45,804 bases of DNA from an uncultured beta proteobacterium (lineage in GTDB: Bacteria > Pseudomonadota > Gammaproteobacteria > Burkholderiales > Burkholderiaceae_C), in contig CAIYWD010000103.1 of NCBI GenBank assembly GCA_903929815.1, positions 1-45,804 on the forward strand. The letters are read 5' to 3'. The notes below the pieces were generated by a model. It was given only the letters and a program-made list of their open reading frames with translations, did not search any database and was not told the origin of the DNA. The stretch's first letter is position 1, and every line of letters starts with the position of its first letter. The translations under genes and the position numbers were made by a program. Below are positions 28,056 through 35,600 of the stretch, one piece after another.

Positions 28056-28350
28056 CGCTGACAATGCTCCCAATATTTGTACAAGCCTTTTTGTTACGAC
28101 CGCCCACCACGGTGGTGACGTTGGTCGCGCTGATATTGATTTTAGTATTTCCTTTCTTTGACCCTTGCACGACACCAATACGATTTCGGGCCACGGTATT
28201 TTGACCTGTGGCAATGGCTGTCGTATTTTCGGTGACTACATTAATTTCAGTATTGCCTTTGATTTGACTCTGACTTGTTTGAGCAAAAGCGCTGGCATGA
28301 ATCATGACCAGCATATAAAAAACCAGTTGATATGGACGACCATGATTCAT
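28042..28350 (-). CDS. Divergent secreted curlin-like repeat protein ending DECK
   Basis: A 102-aa protein starting at 28350, with GGGAG upstream. The signal peptide ends ASAFAQTS. Two diverged repeat units follow: QIKGNTEINVVTENTTAIAT continuing NTVARNRIG, and KKGNTKINISATNVTTVVGG continuing RNKKACTNIG. The GNTxI and NxA positions are kept, but the second unit gains Cys, and the protein ends in DECK, like the NVCK end of the next gene product. I take it for a minor, disulphide-stabilised subunit or a nucleator. It overlaps the 104-aa gene by 14 bp. Confidence 0.72.
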   Translation of the reverse strand: MNHGRPYQLVFYMLVMIHASAFAQTSQSQIKGNTEINVVTENTTAIATGQNTVARNRIGVVQGSKKGNTKINISATNVTTVVGGRNKKACTNIGSIVSDECK

Positions 28351-28368
28351 CGGAATACTCCCTTAAAA

Positions 28369-29262
28369 TTACTGTAGTGGCAGTTGAGTGGGTGGTTTGC
28401 CTTGACGAAACATCATTCGCATGGATTGCAAGTTGTCTTCACTCACCCCCAATTTTTTGGCATTGAACGAATGTGAGTCAGGTGTAAACATCAAATAGGC
28501 TTGCATTTCATTGACCAGCAAATCACCAGAAGTCACATCATAGTTGTATTTTTTGAAAAACTGAATAAAAGAATGTCGTTGACCATCATTGAGTGATGTT
28601 TTCCAGAAATGACGACAGTAGTTGGCATAATAAGGATTGGTATAGTATTCGCCATGCGAAATTTCATGCAGCAAAATGGTACGACGGGCTAATTCAGTCA
28701 CCACAGGTTCATTTTCTCGCTGCGGTTGCTCTTGTGGTATGGATAACACCACAATGTCAGGTTGCAAGGTTTGGTAAAAGCCACGCCATAATTTTATAAA
28801 ACCTTGTTGAAGCAGAAAATCCCGCAAAACAATTTCTTCAGGAAATAATTCTATTTTGTCACGGTCTGCAAAATTGTAAAACTGAACCAACTCGCTCACC
28901 AACACATCATGTCCAAACGCAAAATCAGCCTGTGTTCGCCTTAACGATACCAGATACTGGGCAAAGGCTGTGTTTGACATAACAACAGGATAGCCATTGC
29001 GTTGCTGAACCTGCTCAATAAACTGGGTGATGCGGTTGAACGTGTTGCCTTGGTGGGTCAAACTTGGAAAATCAAAAATAAATAATTTTGGATTGTCAAA
29101 AAACTTCCAGACGACCAGTGTCTTGCTTTGGGCATTCAAAATGGTTTCAAAATTGCCAGATGCCACATTCAGGCTCCAGGCTGCACAGGGACTCAAAAAA
29201 AGAATCACCATAAACCAGGATGTGACTCGTTTCAGATTCAACGCAAATATAAATTTTGACAT
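28369..29262 (-). CDS. Exported HEXXH metallopeptidase-like protein
   Basis: A 297-aa protein. The start at 29262 (MSKFIFALNL) has AAGG upstream; the longer frame is only translated repeat sequence. An N-terminal hydrophobic signal ends near PCAAWS. The zinc-site motif LLHEISHGEYY gives His199, Glu200 and His203. NEMQAYLMFTPD has Glu252, a possible third ligand. Between them, YYANYCRHFWKTSLNDGQRH is distinctive. I do not recognise a named family. It lies 18 bp upstream of the repeat-protein genes and may process or release surface subunits; that role is inference. Confidence 0.72.
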   Translation of the reverse strand: MSKFIFALNLKRVTSWFMVILFLSPCAAWSLNVASGNFETILNAQSKTLVVWKFFDNPKLFIFDFPSLTHQGNTFNRITQFIEQVQQRNGYPVVMSNTAFAQYLVSLRRTQADFAFGHDVLVSELVQFYNFADRDKIELFPEEIVLRDFLLQQGFIKLWRGFYQTLQPDIVVLSIPQEQPQRENEPVVTELARRTILLHEISHGEYYTNPYYANYCRHFWKTSLNDGQRHSFIQFFKKYNYDVTSGDLLVNEMQAYLMFTPDSHSFNAKKLGVSEDNLQSMRMMFRQGKPPTQLPLQ

Positions 29263-29307
29263 TTCATGACCTTGTTTGTAAATTTCAAGTCTATAGCTTG
29301 ACCCTAC

Positions 29308-29479
29308 GTAACCGTTTAGATACCCTACCACCGTCATTCCCGCGAAGGCGGGAATCCAGACAGTCTTTTTATTCTGAAAACCCCAAATGCACTGGATTCC
29401 CGCCTTCGCGGGAATGACGACAGCTTGTGACCTTCGCAAAAATCACAGTGTTTCACAGGGGGGGGGTCTAAACAGTTAC
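29308..29479. mobile_element. MITE with GTAACCGTTTAGA termini and 8-bp target duplication
   Basis: The left end GTAACCGTTTAGA (29308-29320) and right end TCTAAACAGTTAC (29467-29479) are inverted repeats. GACCCTAC flanks both sides (29300-29307 and 29480-29487), a perfect 8-bp duplication. Inside are two inverted copies of the 20-mer ATTCCCGCGAAGGCGGGAAT and a G-run of 9 or more. There is no ORF. GTAA ends and 8-bp duplications match what is known of IS66-family elements, so IS66-type transposition of a non-autonomous unit is likely. Confidence 0.8.
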
Positions 29480-29487
29480 GACCCTAC

Positions 29488-29654
29488 CCTTAGGATATGG
29501 TCAACAGTAAGTTCCGCATTTGGCCGTTAAAGTTGGGGTGCAATGCTAGGCGCAAATCGTGCGGTGTGGCACAGCCACATAAGCGATTTGTAACGACGCA
29601 GTGCGCCCAAATCTGACGAGCCAAATGCGGAACTTATTATTGACCATATCCTTA
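29488..29654. mobile_element. MITE with TAAGGATATGGTCAA termini (full copy)
   Basis: The left end TTAGGATATGGTCAACAGTA continues to AGTTCCGCATTTGGC. The right end is its inverse, ending GACCATATCCTTA. These make inverted repeats of about 35 bp around a 100-bp non-coding core. The same unit, inverted and lacking one end, is at 35459-35595. It separates the metallopeptidase gene from the upstream genes of the cluster, directly beside the GTAACCG element. Confidence 0.8.
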
Positions 29655-29659
29655 CTGTC

Positions 29660-30313
29660 TTACTGTTCCTGAACGCTGATATTGTCATGTTTTCCCCAAT
29701 GAATCAAATATGTTTTCTGGGTGGTGGGGGATGTATAAATCGTTTGTCCGTTTGGAACCTGTTTGCCATCCACATAGACTTGACCGTTGAGAACGGCAAC
29801 ACCACTCGTATGTTCAACGGGTACCGTTGTTCCCCATTTCACAGTAGTTCTCACCTTATGGCCTGATGCAGATGTGCCGTTCAAATAGTGATGCGCTCGA
29901 TTCAGGTTTCTTTCCACATTTTTCCGGGGGGAGTCAGACCTGGGTATCACTTGACCGGGTACACGCGGTAGGGTGCTTTTGATGTCATCTGAATGGGTTT
30001 TATCCAAATAATTCTGTGCTTTCGTCCGGTTATCCGGTAGTATTCCCCAACCGGGTCTGGAGAATAGGCCATTTTCTTCCCAAGGTTCAAGCTCAGAAGG
30101 TGCCACCCAAGGACGATCCCCTTCATCAAGATGCGACCTGGCTTTGTTGATATTGTGGGATGCCTCAGCACTGTTGTTGACGGTTTTGCCTGAAGGGGTC
30201 AGAATAATCTCTCCGGCCAACAAGATACCCTCACTTAGCGAAGTATCGTCAGCGCGTGCGATGCACAGATGTGTTGCACACAGCACCCCTATCCATAGCG
30301 TGATGAGTTTCAT
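29660..30313 (-). CDS. Exported protein with three N-x-A-x-x-Y/H-L repeats, unknown family
   Basis: A 217-aa protein starting at 30313, with AAAGG 8 bp upstream. The signal peptide ends CIARADD. The central part has three spaced helical units: INKARSHLDEGDRPWV, RTKAQNYLDKTHSDDI and LNRAHHYLNGTSASGH. Each is preceded by a Pro/Ser-rich link. The C-terminal block VAVLNGQVYVDGKQVPNGQT continues to TQKTYLIHWGKHDN, probably a small beta domain. I know no named family. It lies 30 bp downstream of the CsgG-like gene and is probably co-transcribed with it. A CsgE/CsgF-like accessory role is possible but unsupported by similarity. Confidence 0.7.
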   Translation of the reverse strand: MKLITLWIGVLCATHLCIARADDTSLSEGILLAGEIILTPSGKTVNNSAEASHNINKARSHLDEGDRPWVAPSELEPWEENGLFSRPGWGILPDNRTKAQNYLDKTHSDDIKSTLPRVPGQVIPRSDSPRKNVERNLNRAHHYLNGTSASGHKVRTTVKWGTTVPVEHTSGVAVLNGQVYVDGKQVPNGQTIYTSPTTQKTYLIHWGKHDNISVQEQ

Positions 30314-30343
30314 CAACGACCTTTGAAAAGGATATGACCTGAT

Positions 30344-31984
30344 TTACTGGACAGAAATATCAACCATGCTGGTGGTCAGCTCTGGATTGCTTGTCTTGAA
30401 TTGCCCCATTAATTCATCAAGTGAATGAACCGGCAGTGGACTTAAATCTTTACGTCCTGCCAAACCCGAGGGGAAAATAAGTTCACGGTCAGAGCCAACG
30501 CAGGCCACCCGTTCACGTCCCCGTTTGTCAAACCTGATCTTGAAACCGCCTGTGGGCAGAGGGATTTGGAAATTGCCAGACAACTGGGAATTGCTAAAGA
30601 ATCGATTGGGAAAAATACGCACCGTATTGCGATCGGTGTCTTCATAAAAACATGATGCAAATCCAGATTTGTTCACCGACATTTGCAAATTGAGAAAATC
30701 ACCCACTTTGTAAGTGGGACGGCCACCCTTGTCACTCATCAAATGAATGGCAAAAGGCGACGGGGATGCAGTCTTGAACTCAGGCACAGCAGTGACCGGC
30801 ATGGGGGGCATGGTCACTGCCACCATGTTCGGCGCGGCTGCAGGCGGTGAGAGGGGAAGAGCCGCCAGTTCATTTTGAGTGTCGTCTTTCAGGTTGAAAT
30901 ACAGATCAAAATTAACCCTTCCATCCGCAATCAGACCCACATAAGCCTGGTATTCGGCGATGGCGCTTTTGAGATCGTCATTCATCAGACCGTCCAGGGT
31001 GCCTTTGTAGCGTTTCATGCCTGCAAGTTTACGCTGAATGAACAAAACACGCTCTTTGTCAGATGCCACGTCATACCACTCGCGCACCTGATCCAGAAGT
31101 TCGGGGTTGGTGGATTCAATGTCAAGACATTTCCAGTAGGGCACCCGCGTAAATTTGCCTAAAACCTCAATCAAACCCAGTTCAATCAAGGTTCTGTAAG
31201 CTGCCCCCAACCCTTCTGTTCGGCTTAAATCCTTGTTGAAATTCAGCCCCATTTTGATGACTTTTCCACCGGCTTCGCCTGATCTGCCACTGTTGGTGAT
31301 GATCATGGTATTGGATGTGTTGGTTTCAGGAAGAATGCGCCGTGTGGCGGCATCTCCCACGCTCATATCGACACTGATCAAATTGAAGGATTGCTCTTTG
31401 GCGTAACCTATGTCCAAAAATGGCAATGCCAGGCCTGCGCCTTTACTTTCACGCACCGCGTTATCGTCAAGCTGGGTGACTGCCCCTCGAATGTAATAGT
31501 CTGGAATTTTGGTATTGCCCTTGCCTTTGAGTTCAAACAGCGTGACCAGGTCGTTTTCTCCAAATGTACCTGCGGTCAAATCGATGAATTCAAAGGCATT
31601 GCTCTTCATGGTCATTTTGGACAAGGCCGAGATCATCATTTCTTTGTCGCCCGCTTTTGCCTTGCCGGTGTTATCAGGAATGCCTGCCGATGTGATCACA
31701 ATGCCCCGTTTGCCATTGGACAAAAATAACTCGTCCATACAGCGCAAGGCCTGCGTGAAGTTGGTGATGGTTTTGACAGCAGGTGTTTTGGGTGCCGCCC
31801 CCACTCTGGCGCGGGTTGTTTTTTCTTCAGTCTCGCGAACTCCGGCAGCTCTTTCGTGGCTGGGGGTCACACCGTTGGTAAAAAAATTATCGTTGCTCTC
31901 AGCCTGCACCTGGGGCATAAACATCAGCGCCACAAGGATGGCGCTGCGCTGAAAAATGGACTGGAAAAGTGTGTGATGAGACAT
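30344..31984 (-). CDS. CsgG-like secretion protein with peptidoglycan-binding-like and DUF4384 domains
   Basis: A 546-aa exported protein starting at 31984 (MSHHTLFQ) with a signal peptide ending PQVQAES; a TTG at 32005 is the alternative. Residues about 75-290 look CsgG-like: RGIVITSAGIPDNTGKAKAG, IRGAVTQLDDNAVRESKGAG, ISVDMSVGDAATRRILPETN and AAYRTLIELGLIEVLGKF. CsgG forms the outer-membrane channel for curli subunits. Residues about 310-365 resemble a peptidoglycan-binding repeat (GTLDGLMNDDLKSAIAEYQA). Residues about 425-520 resemble DUF4384 (YKVGDFLNLQMSVNKSGFAS, VRIFPNRFF). No lipobox Cys is seen, unlike classical CsgG. This is the best evidence for a secretion system handling the downstream small proteins. 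Confidence 0.8.
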   Translation of the reverse strand: MSHHTLFQSIFQRSAILVALMFMPQVQAESNDNFFTNGVTPSHERAAGVRETEEKTTRARVGAAPKTPAVKTITNFTQALRCMDELFLSNGKRGIVITSAGIPDNTGKAKAGDKEMMISALSKMTMKSNAFEFIDLTAGTFGENDLVTLFELKGKGNTKIPDYYIRGAVTQLDDNAVRESKGAGLALPFLDIGYAKEQSFNLISVDMSVGDAATRRILPETNTSNTMIITNSGRSGEAGGKVIKMGLNFNKDLSRTEGLGAAYRTLIELGLIEVLGKFTRVPYWKCLDIESTNPELLDQVREWYDVASDKERVLFIQRKLAGMKRYKGTLDGLMNDDLKSAIAEYQAYVGLIADGRVNFDLYFNLKDDTQNELAALPLSPPAAAPNMVAVTMPPMPVTAVPEFKTASPSPFAIHLMSDKGGRPTYKVGDFLNLQMSVNKSGFASCFYEDTDRNTVRIFPNRFFSNSQLSGNFQIPLPTGGFKIRFDKRGRERVACVGSDRELIFPSGLAGRKDLSPLPVHSLDELMGQFKTSNPELTTSMVDISVQ

Positions 31985-32218
31985 GGACAACACCCAAATT
32001 TGCAAAGGTCGTCATGTTATCAGCTTCAAATGGTGTGGGTAGTGGGACGGGCGCGATTGGGTGCGTTTCAAAGTGATGCGGTGTCTGGCATGTCTGACCT
32101 AAGTTACAAAAATCATAGCACTCTACGCAAGTGGGACGGGCGTTAGAGGCCTATGTTTTATCGTTCCCACGCAGGAGCGTGGGAACGATACAACTGTTCG
32201 AGCGTTGATACGCCTAGG
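31985..32218. repeat. Intergenic gap with a GTTCCCACGC palindrome (32161-32190)
   Basis: The gap before ccmH on the plus-strand map contains one copy of the TCGTTCCCACGCAGGAGCGT palindrome, identical to that at 22621. No ORF was supported. The promoter of the CsgG-like gene should lie here, reading leftward, but no clear box was found. Confidence 0.75.
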
Positions 32219-32620
32219 TCATTGATGTGTTACTTTTTTCGAGAAGTTGACAGTGTGTATCATTAAAAAAACAGCACATAATAATATCAACAAAGGCCCC
32301 CACCATAATAGCCATGTGACGGGTTTTAATGGCGGTTGATACAGTACAAAATCACCGTATCTATTGACCAAAAATTCTTTGATGTCATCATCAGTTTTTC
32401 CTGATTGAATCAAATGACGAATTTCACGGCGTAAGTCTTGTGCCAGGTCAGCCTGTGAATTCGCCATGGATTCGTTTTGACACACCAGGCAGCGAAAATC
32501 TTGTGTTATGGCATTGAGGCGTTGCTCTACTGCAGAGTCAAGTGCCAAGAGAGGTGCTTCACGGGCATCGGTGACTGAAAATAATTGCCAGCACAAAAAA
32601 AAGCCAATCCAAAATTTCAT
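32219..32620 (-). CDS. ccmH: Cytochrome c maturation protein CcmH (short form)
   Basis: A 133-aa membrane-anchored thiol protein that handles apocytochrome c haem-binding cysteines in the periplasm. A signal sequence ends TDAREA, followed by FRCLVCQNESMANSQADLAQ, with the RCLVCQ redox pair, and KEFLVNRYGDFVLYQPP. The C-terminal helix (LLWWGPLLILLCAVFLM) anchors it. Only the CcmH N-terminal domain is present; no CcmI/TPR part follows. The start is the ATG at 32618-32620, which lies inside the 8-bp target duplication of the upstream element. No good ribosome-binding site remains, since the element end lies 5 bp away. Confidence 0.93.
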   Translation of the reverse strand: MKFWIGFFLCWQLFSVTDAREAPLLALDSAVEQRLNAITQDFRCLVCQNESMANSQADLAQDLRREIRHLIQSGKTDDDIKEFLVNRYGDFVLYQPPLKPVTWLLWWGPLLILLCAVFLMIHTVNFSKKVTHQ

Positions 32621-32625
32621 TTTTG

Positions 32626-32891
32626 GTAACCGTTTAGACCCCGCCACCGTCATTCCCGCGAAGGCGGGAATCCAGACTGACTTTTTGTATCCATAAAGAC
32701 CAAAATACACTGGATTCCCGCCTTCGCGGGAATGACGACATCTGGGGTAACCGTTTAGACCCCATCACAGCCATCCGTCGCGGATATGGGCATCCAAGCT
32801 GGGAACGCGGGCATCTTGCCCGCAGCGGGCGGGATGCCCGCGCTCCCAAGCAACACATCACGGAATGTGGTCAGGGGGTCTAAACGGTTAC
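32626..32891. mobile_element. Composite GTAACCGTTTAGACCCC element inserted at the ccmG/ccmH junction
   Basis: Termini GTAACCGTTTAGACCCC (32626-32642) and its inverse GGGGTCTAAACGGTTAC (32875-32891) are perfect. A third, direct copy lies at 32747, so two units are joined. The first carries two ATTCCC-N8-GGGAAT hairpins. The second carries a GGGCATC/GATGCCC hairpin (about 32801-32848). On the minus strand CAAAAATG flanks both ends, an 8-bp duplication that contains the ccmH start codon. There is no ORF of its own. Confidence 0.85.
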
Positions 32892-33415
32892 CATTTTTGC
32901 AGTTGATGAATCATTGGTAATATATGATTGTGCAATACTTCCAATGTTAATGGCCCAACATGTTTGTAGCGAATTATGCCCGCCTTGTCAATTAAAAAAC
33001 TCTCAGGCACACCATAAATACCAAAATCTATCCCCATTTTCCCATCCCTGTCTGACACAGTCACATCGTAAGGGTTACCAAAACGCATCAGCAGATATTT
33101 TCCATCTTCTTCTTTATCTCTGTAATCTAACCCCACCATGGGTATGATTTTGCTTTTTGCCAATTCAAGCAAAACAGTATGTTCTTCACGGCAAGTCGCA
33201 CACCACGATGCCCAGGCGTTGAGTAGCCACACGTTGCCCAGCATATCTTTTGGGGTCAGTTTTCGAGTAGGCTGATGGAGAACAGATGCCACAAAATCAG
33301 GCACTGGCTTATCCATCAGCGGTGAGGGTACAAGGTGCGGATCATGGAACAAGCCTTTGACCAAAAAGACCAGTAAAACAACAAAAATGCCCAAAGGGAT
33401 AGAGGCTTTTTTCAT
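32888..33415 (-). CDS. ccmG: Thiol:disulfide interchange protein CcmG/DsbE
   Basis: A 175-aa membrane-tethered periplasmic thioredoxin that reduces apocytochrome c or CcmH during haem attachment. An N-terminal anchor (PLGIFVVLLVFLVKGLF) is followed by WLLNAWASWCATCREEH with the CXXC site and GVPESFLIDKAGIIRYKHVG. The ATG overlaps the ccmF stop (33412-33415). The final Trp and stop codon (TGG TAA) are made by the inserted element. Without it the reading would end one codon earlier, at a TGA overlapping the ccmH ATG. Confidence 0.94.
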   Translation of the reverse strand: MKKASIPLGIFVVLLVFLVKGLFHDPHLVPSPLMDKPVPDFVASVLHQPTRKLTPKDMLGNVWLLNAWASWCATCREEHTVLLELAKSKIIPMVGLDYRDKEEDGKYLLMRFGNPYDVTVSDRDGKMGIDFGIYGVPESFLIDKAGIIRYKHVGPLTLEVLHNHILPMIHQLQKW

Positions 33416-35415
33416 GGGGCTGTCACGTTATTTTTGCGATAGCGTTTGTCTCCTACTGCCACCATGCCACCCAGTGCCATGAACAGGCATCCTCCCCAAA
33501 TCCAGACCACAAAGGGCTTGTGATGCACGCGAATAGCCCAGGCGGGTGGATGATGAAGCGCCTCACCCAGTGACACATAAACATCGCCTGTCAACCCGCT
33601 ATCAATGGCAGCTTCAGTCATGGGCATGGAAGATGAAAAATAATATCGCTTTTCAGGGCGCATGATGCCCAGAATTTTGTTGCCGTGAATCAGTTCAAGA
33701 GTGCCAATATCTGCATTGAAATTAGGACCTGTACTTTTGTGAATGCCTGTCAATCGCAATGTATAGCCGCCGATTGAAACAGTGTCACCCACAGCCATTC
33801 GCACATTTTTCGATGTTTCATAAGTCATGACCATGGTTATACCCACCACACAAATAGCCATTCCAATATGCGCCACATGCATACCCCAAAGCGACAGCGG
33901 CATGGTTTTAAATTGTTGCCACATCTGTAAAAAAGAGGCCAACACAATCCAGGCCGCCAGTGAGAGTGCCAATGCAGCCAGAATAGACCCATGATCAGCT
34001 AACCCAGCTAACCAAGGTGCAACACAACCCAGCATGACCGAAACCATCCCCACAGGCCACAGATATTGGGTTAATCGCGCCACGCTGTCATGTTGCCAAT
34101 AGGCACAAGAGCCGACGGCCATCAAAAATAGAACCGGCATCATGAGGGGTGTAAACACGCGATTGAAATAAGGCGGCCCCACAGACAATTGCCCCAGGTC
34201 GAGGGCATTCATCATCAGGGGATACAAAGTGCCCAAAAGCACAGTAGCAGCAGCAGTGGCCAGTAAAGTGGCGTTCATCAGCAAAAAAGTTTCACGTGAA
34301 ATCCAACCCATACGGCCATCACTGTGCAGTGTGTGGGAGCGTCTGGCAAACAACACGAGAGAACTTCCCACCACAGCAGACAAAAACAACAAAATAAAAA
34401 TGCCACGCCGTGGGTCAGATGTGAAGGCATGAACCGATGTCAAAATGCCAGAGCGCACTAGAAAAATACCCAGCAGACACAAAGAAAATGCCACCAGCGA
34501 CAGCAAAATAGTCCAGCTACTCATCAATCCTCTTTTTTCAGTCACTGCCAGCGTGTGAATCAAGGCCGTGCTCACCAGCCAAGGTAAAAAAGAAGCATTT
34601 TCAACGGGATCCCAAAACCACCAGCCGCCCCACCCCAATTCGCTGTAAGCCCACCATGAACCTGAGGCAATGCCCAGGGTTAGGCAAATCCAGGCAACCG
34701 TTGTCCAGGGACGAACCCAGCAGACCCACAGGGTATCGATCCGACCCAAGGCCAAGGCTGCCATTGAAAATGCGAAAGGAATCGACAGCCCCACATAACC
34801 CATGTAAAGCAAAGGCGGGTGGAAAATAAACCAGGGATCTTGAAGCAAAGGATTCAGGTCGCGCCCATTGTCTGGAATGTCTTGGAGACGAACAAACGGG
34901 TTGGATGTCAGCTCTGTCAATAATAAAAATCCAAATGCCAATAGCGCCATCACACCCAAAATGTAAGACACCATGACAGGAGGTATTTGGCGCGAAAAAA
35001 GAGACACAGCCATCATCCATGTGCAAAGTATCACCAGCCACAGCAGCAAAGAGCCTTCATGCCCACCCCAAATGGCGGCTATACGATAGATGTCAGGCAA
35101 CGCAGTGTTGGAATGCTGGGCCACAGACAACACCGAAAAATCGTTGGTGTAAAACGCATACAACAAACAAAAAAACGATAGCGTTGTGAGTAACCATAAA
35201 GCCTGAGTACCGGTTTTAACCAAGGTCTGACCTAAGGGACTTCTCACATGTTGCAACTTTAATGCTGTTCGATCCCTCGTAAAAATGGGGAGTATTTTTG
35301 AGAGCAACAATAAGCGGGGTGATCCTGATTGCCCACTCGTTAAACCCAGTATGCCTGTGATAAAGGAAACAAAAATGGCAAAAATCAACGAAAAATGTCC
35401 AATCTCTGGAATCAT
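33412..35415 (-). CDS. ccmF: Haem lyase subunit CcmF
   Basis: A large integral membrane protein (667 aa) of the system I cytochrome c haem lyase, which attaches haem to apocytochrome c with CcmH/CcmG. The tryptophan-rich haem-handling motif reads WGGWWFWDPVENASFLPWL. Other family segments are YRIAAIWGGHEGSLLLW and FHPPLLYMGYVGLSIPFAF. There are about 14-15 membrane helices, with a periplasmic domain near the C-terminus (VAVGDTVSIGGYTLRLTGI). The start at 35415 gives MIPEIGHFSLIFAIF, the standard N-terminus; the upstream extension is not conserved. ccmABCDE are not in the window. A diverged second copy of this 5' end lies at 36386-36458. Confidence 0.96.
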   Translation of the reverse strand: MIPEIGHFSLIFAIFVSFITGILGLTSGQSGSPRLLLLSKILPIFTRDRTALKLQHVRSPLGQTLVKTGTQALWLLTTLSFFCLLYAFYTNDFSVLSVAQHSNTALPDIYRIAAIWGGHEGSLLLWLVILCTWMMAVSLFSRQIPPVMVSYILGVMALLAFGFLLLTELTSNPFVRLQDIPDNGRDLNPLLQDPWFIFHPPLLYMGYVGLSIPFAFSMAALALGRIDTLWVCWVRPWTTVAWICLTLGIASGSWWAYSELGWGGWWFWDPVENASFLPWLVSTALIHTLAVTEKRGLMSSWTILLSLVAFSLCLLGIFLVRSGILTSVHAFTSDPRRGIFILLFLSAVVGSSLVLFARRSHTLHSDGRMGWISRETFLLMNATLLATAAATVLLGTLYPLMMNALDLGQLSVGPPYFNRVFTPLMMPVLFLMAVGSCAYWQHDSVARLTQYLWPVGMVSVMLGCVAPWLAGLADHGSILAALALSLAAWIVLASFLQMWQQFKTMPLSLWGMHVAHIGMAICVVGITMVMTYETSKNVRMAVGDTVSIGGYTLRLTGIHKSTGPNFNADIGTLELIHGNKILGIMRPEKRYYFSSSMPMTEAAIDSGLTGDVYVSLGEALHHPPAWAIRVHHKPFVVWIWGGCLFMALGGMVAVGDKRYRKNNVTAP

Positions 35416-35458
35416 GGTGGGTATCATTAAAAGTGTTGGAAACTGTCCTTTGAATCGC

Positions 35459-35595
35459 ACCCCGTCAGATTTGGGCGCACTGCATCGTTACAAATCGATG
35501 ATGTGACTGGGCCACACTGCGCGATTTGTGCTTGGCATTGCATCTTTAACTCTGACGGCCAAATGCACAACTTATTGTTGACCATATCCTAAGGG
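35459..35595. mobile_element. Truncated MITE of the TAAGGATATGGTCAA family (inverted relative to 29488)
   Basis: GTCAGATTTGGGCGCACTGC onward matches the core of the 29488-29654 copy in reverse. It ends GTTGACCATATCCTAAGGG. The other terminus is absent, as the core abuts unique DNA just upstream of ccmF. The intact end supplies AAGGG, the only ribosome-binding-site-like sequence before the TTG start at 35601. Confidence 0.75.
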
Positions 35596-35600
35596 CAATC

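Noticed and set aside
29263-29439. N-terminal extension of the metallopeptidase-like gene (VIPAKAGIQ...)
   Set aside because: The residues come from the MITE hairpins; the ATG at 29262 starts a proper signal peptide with a ribosome-binding site.
32634-32861. Frame with RRRESSVFWSLW-type residues upstream of ccmH
   Set aside because: It is entirely translated MITE/hairpin sequence; such frames arise from the ATTCCCGC repeats.
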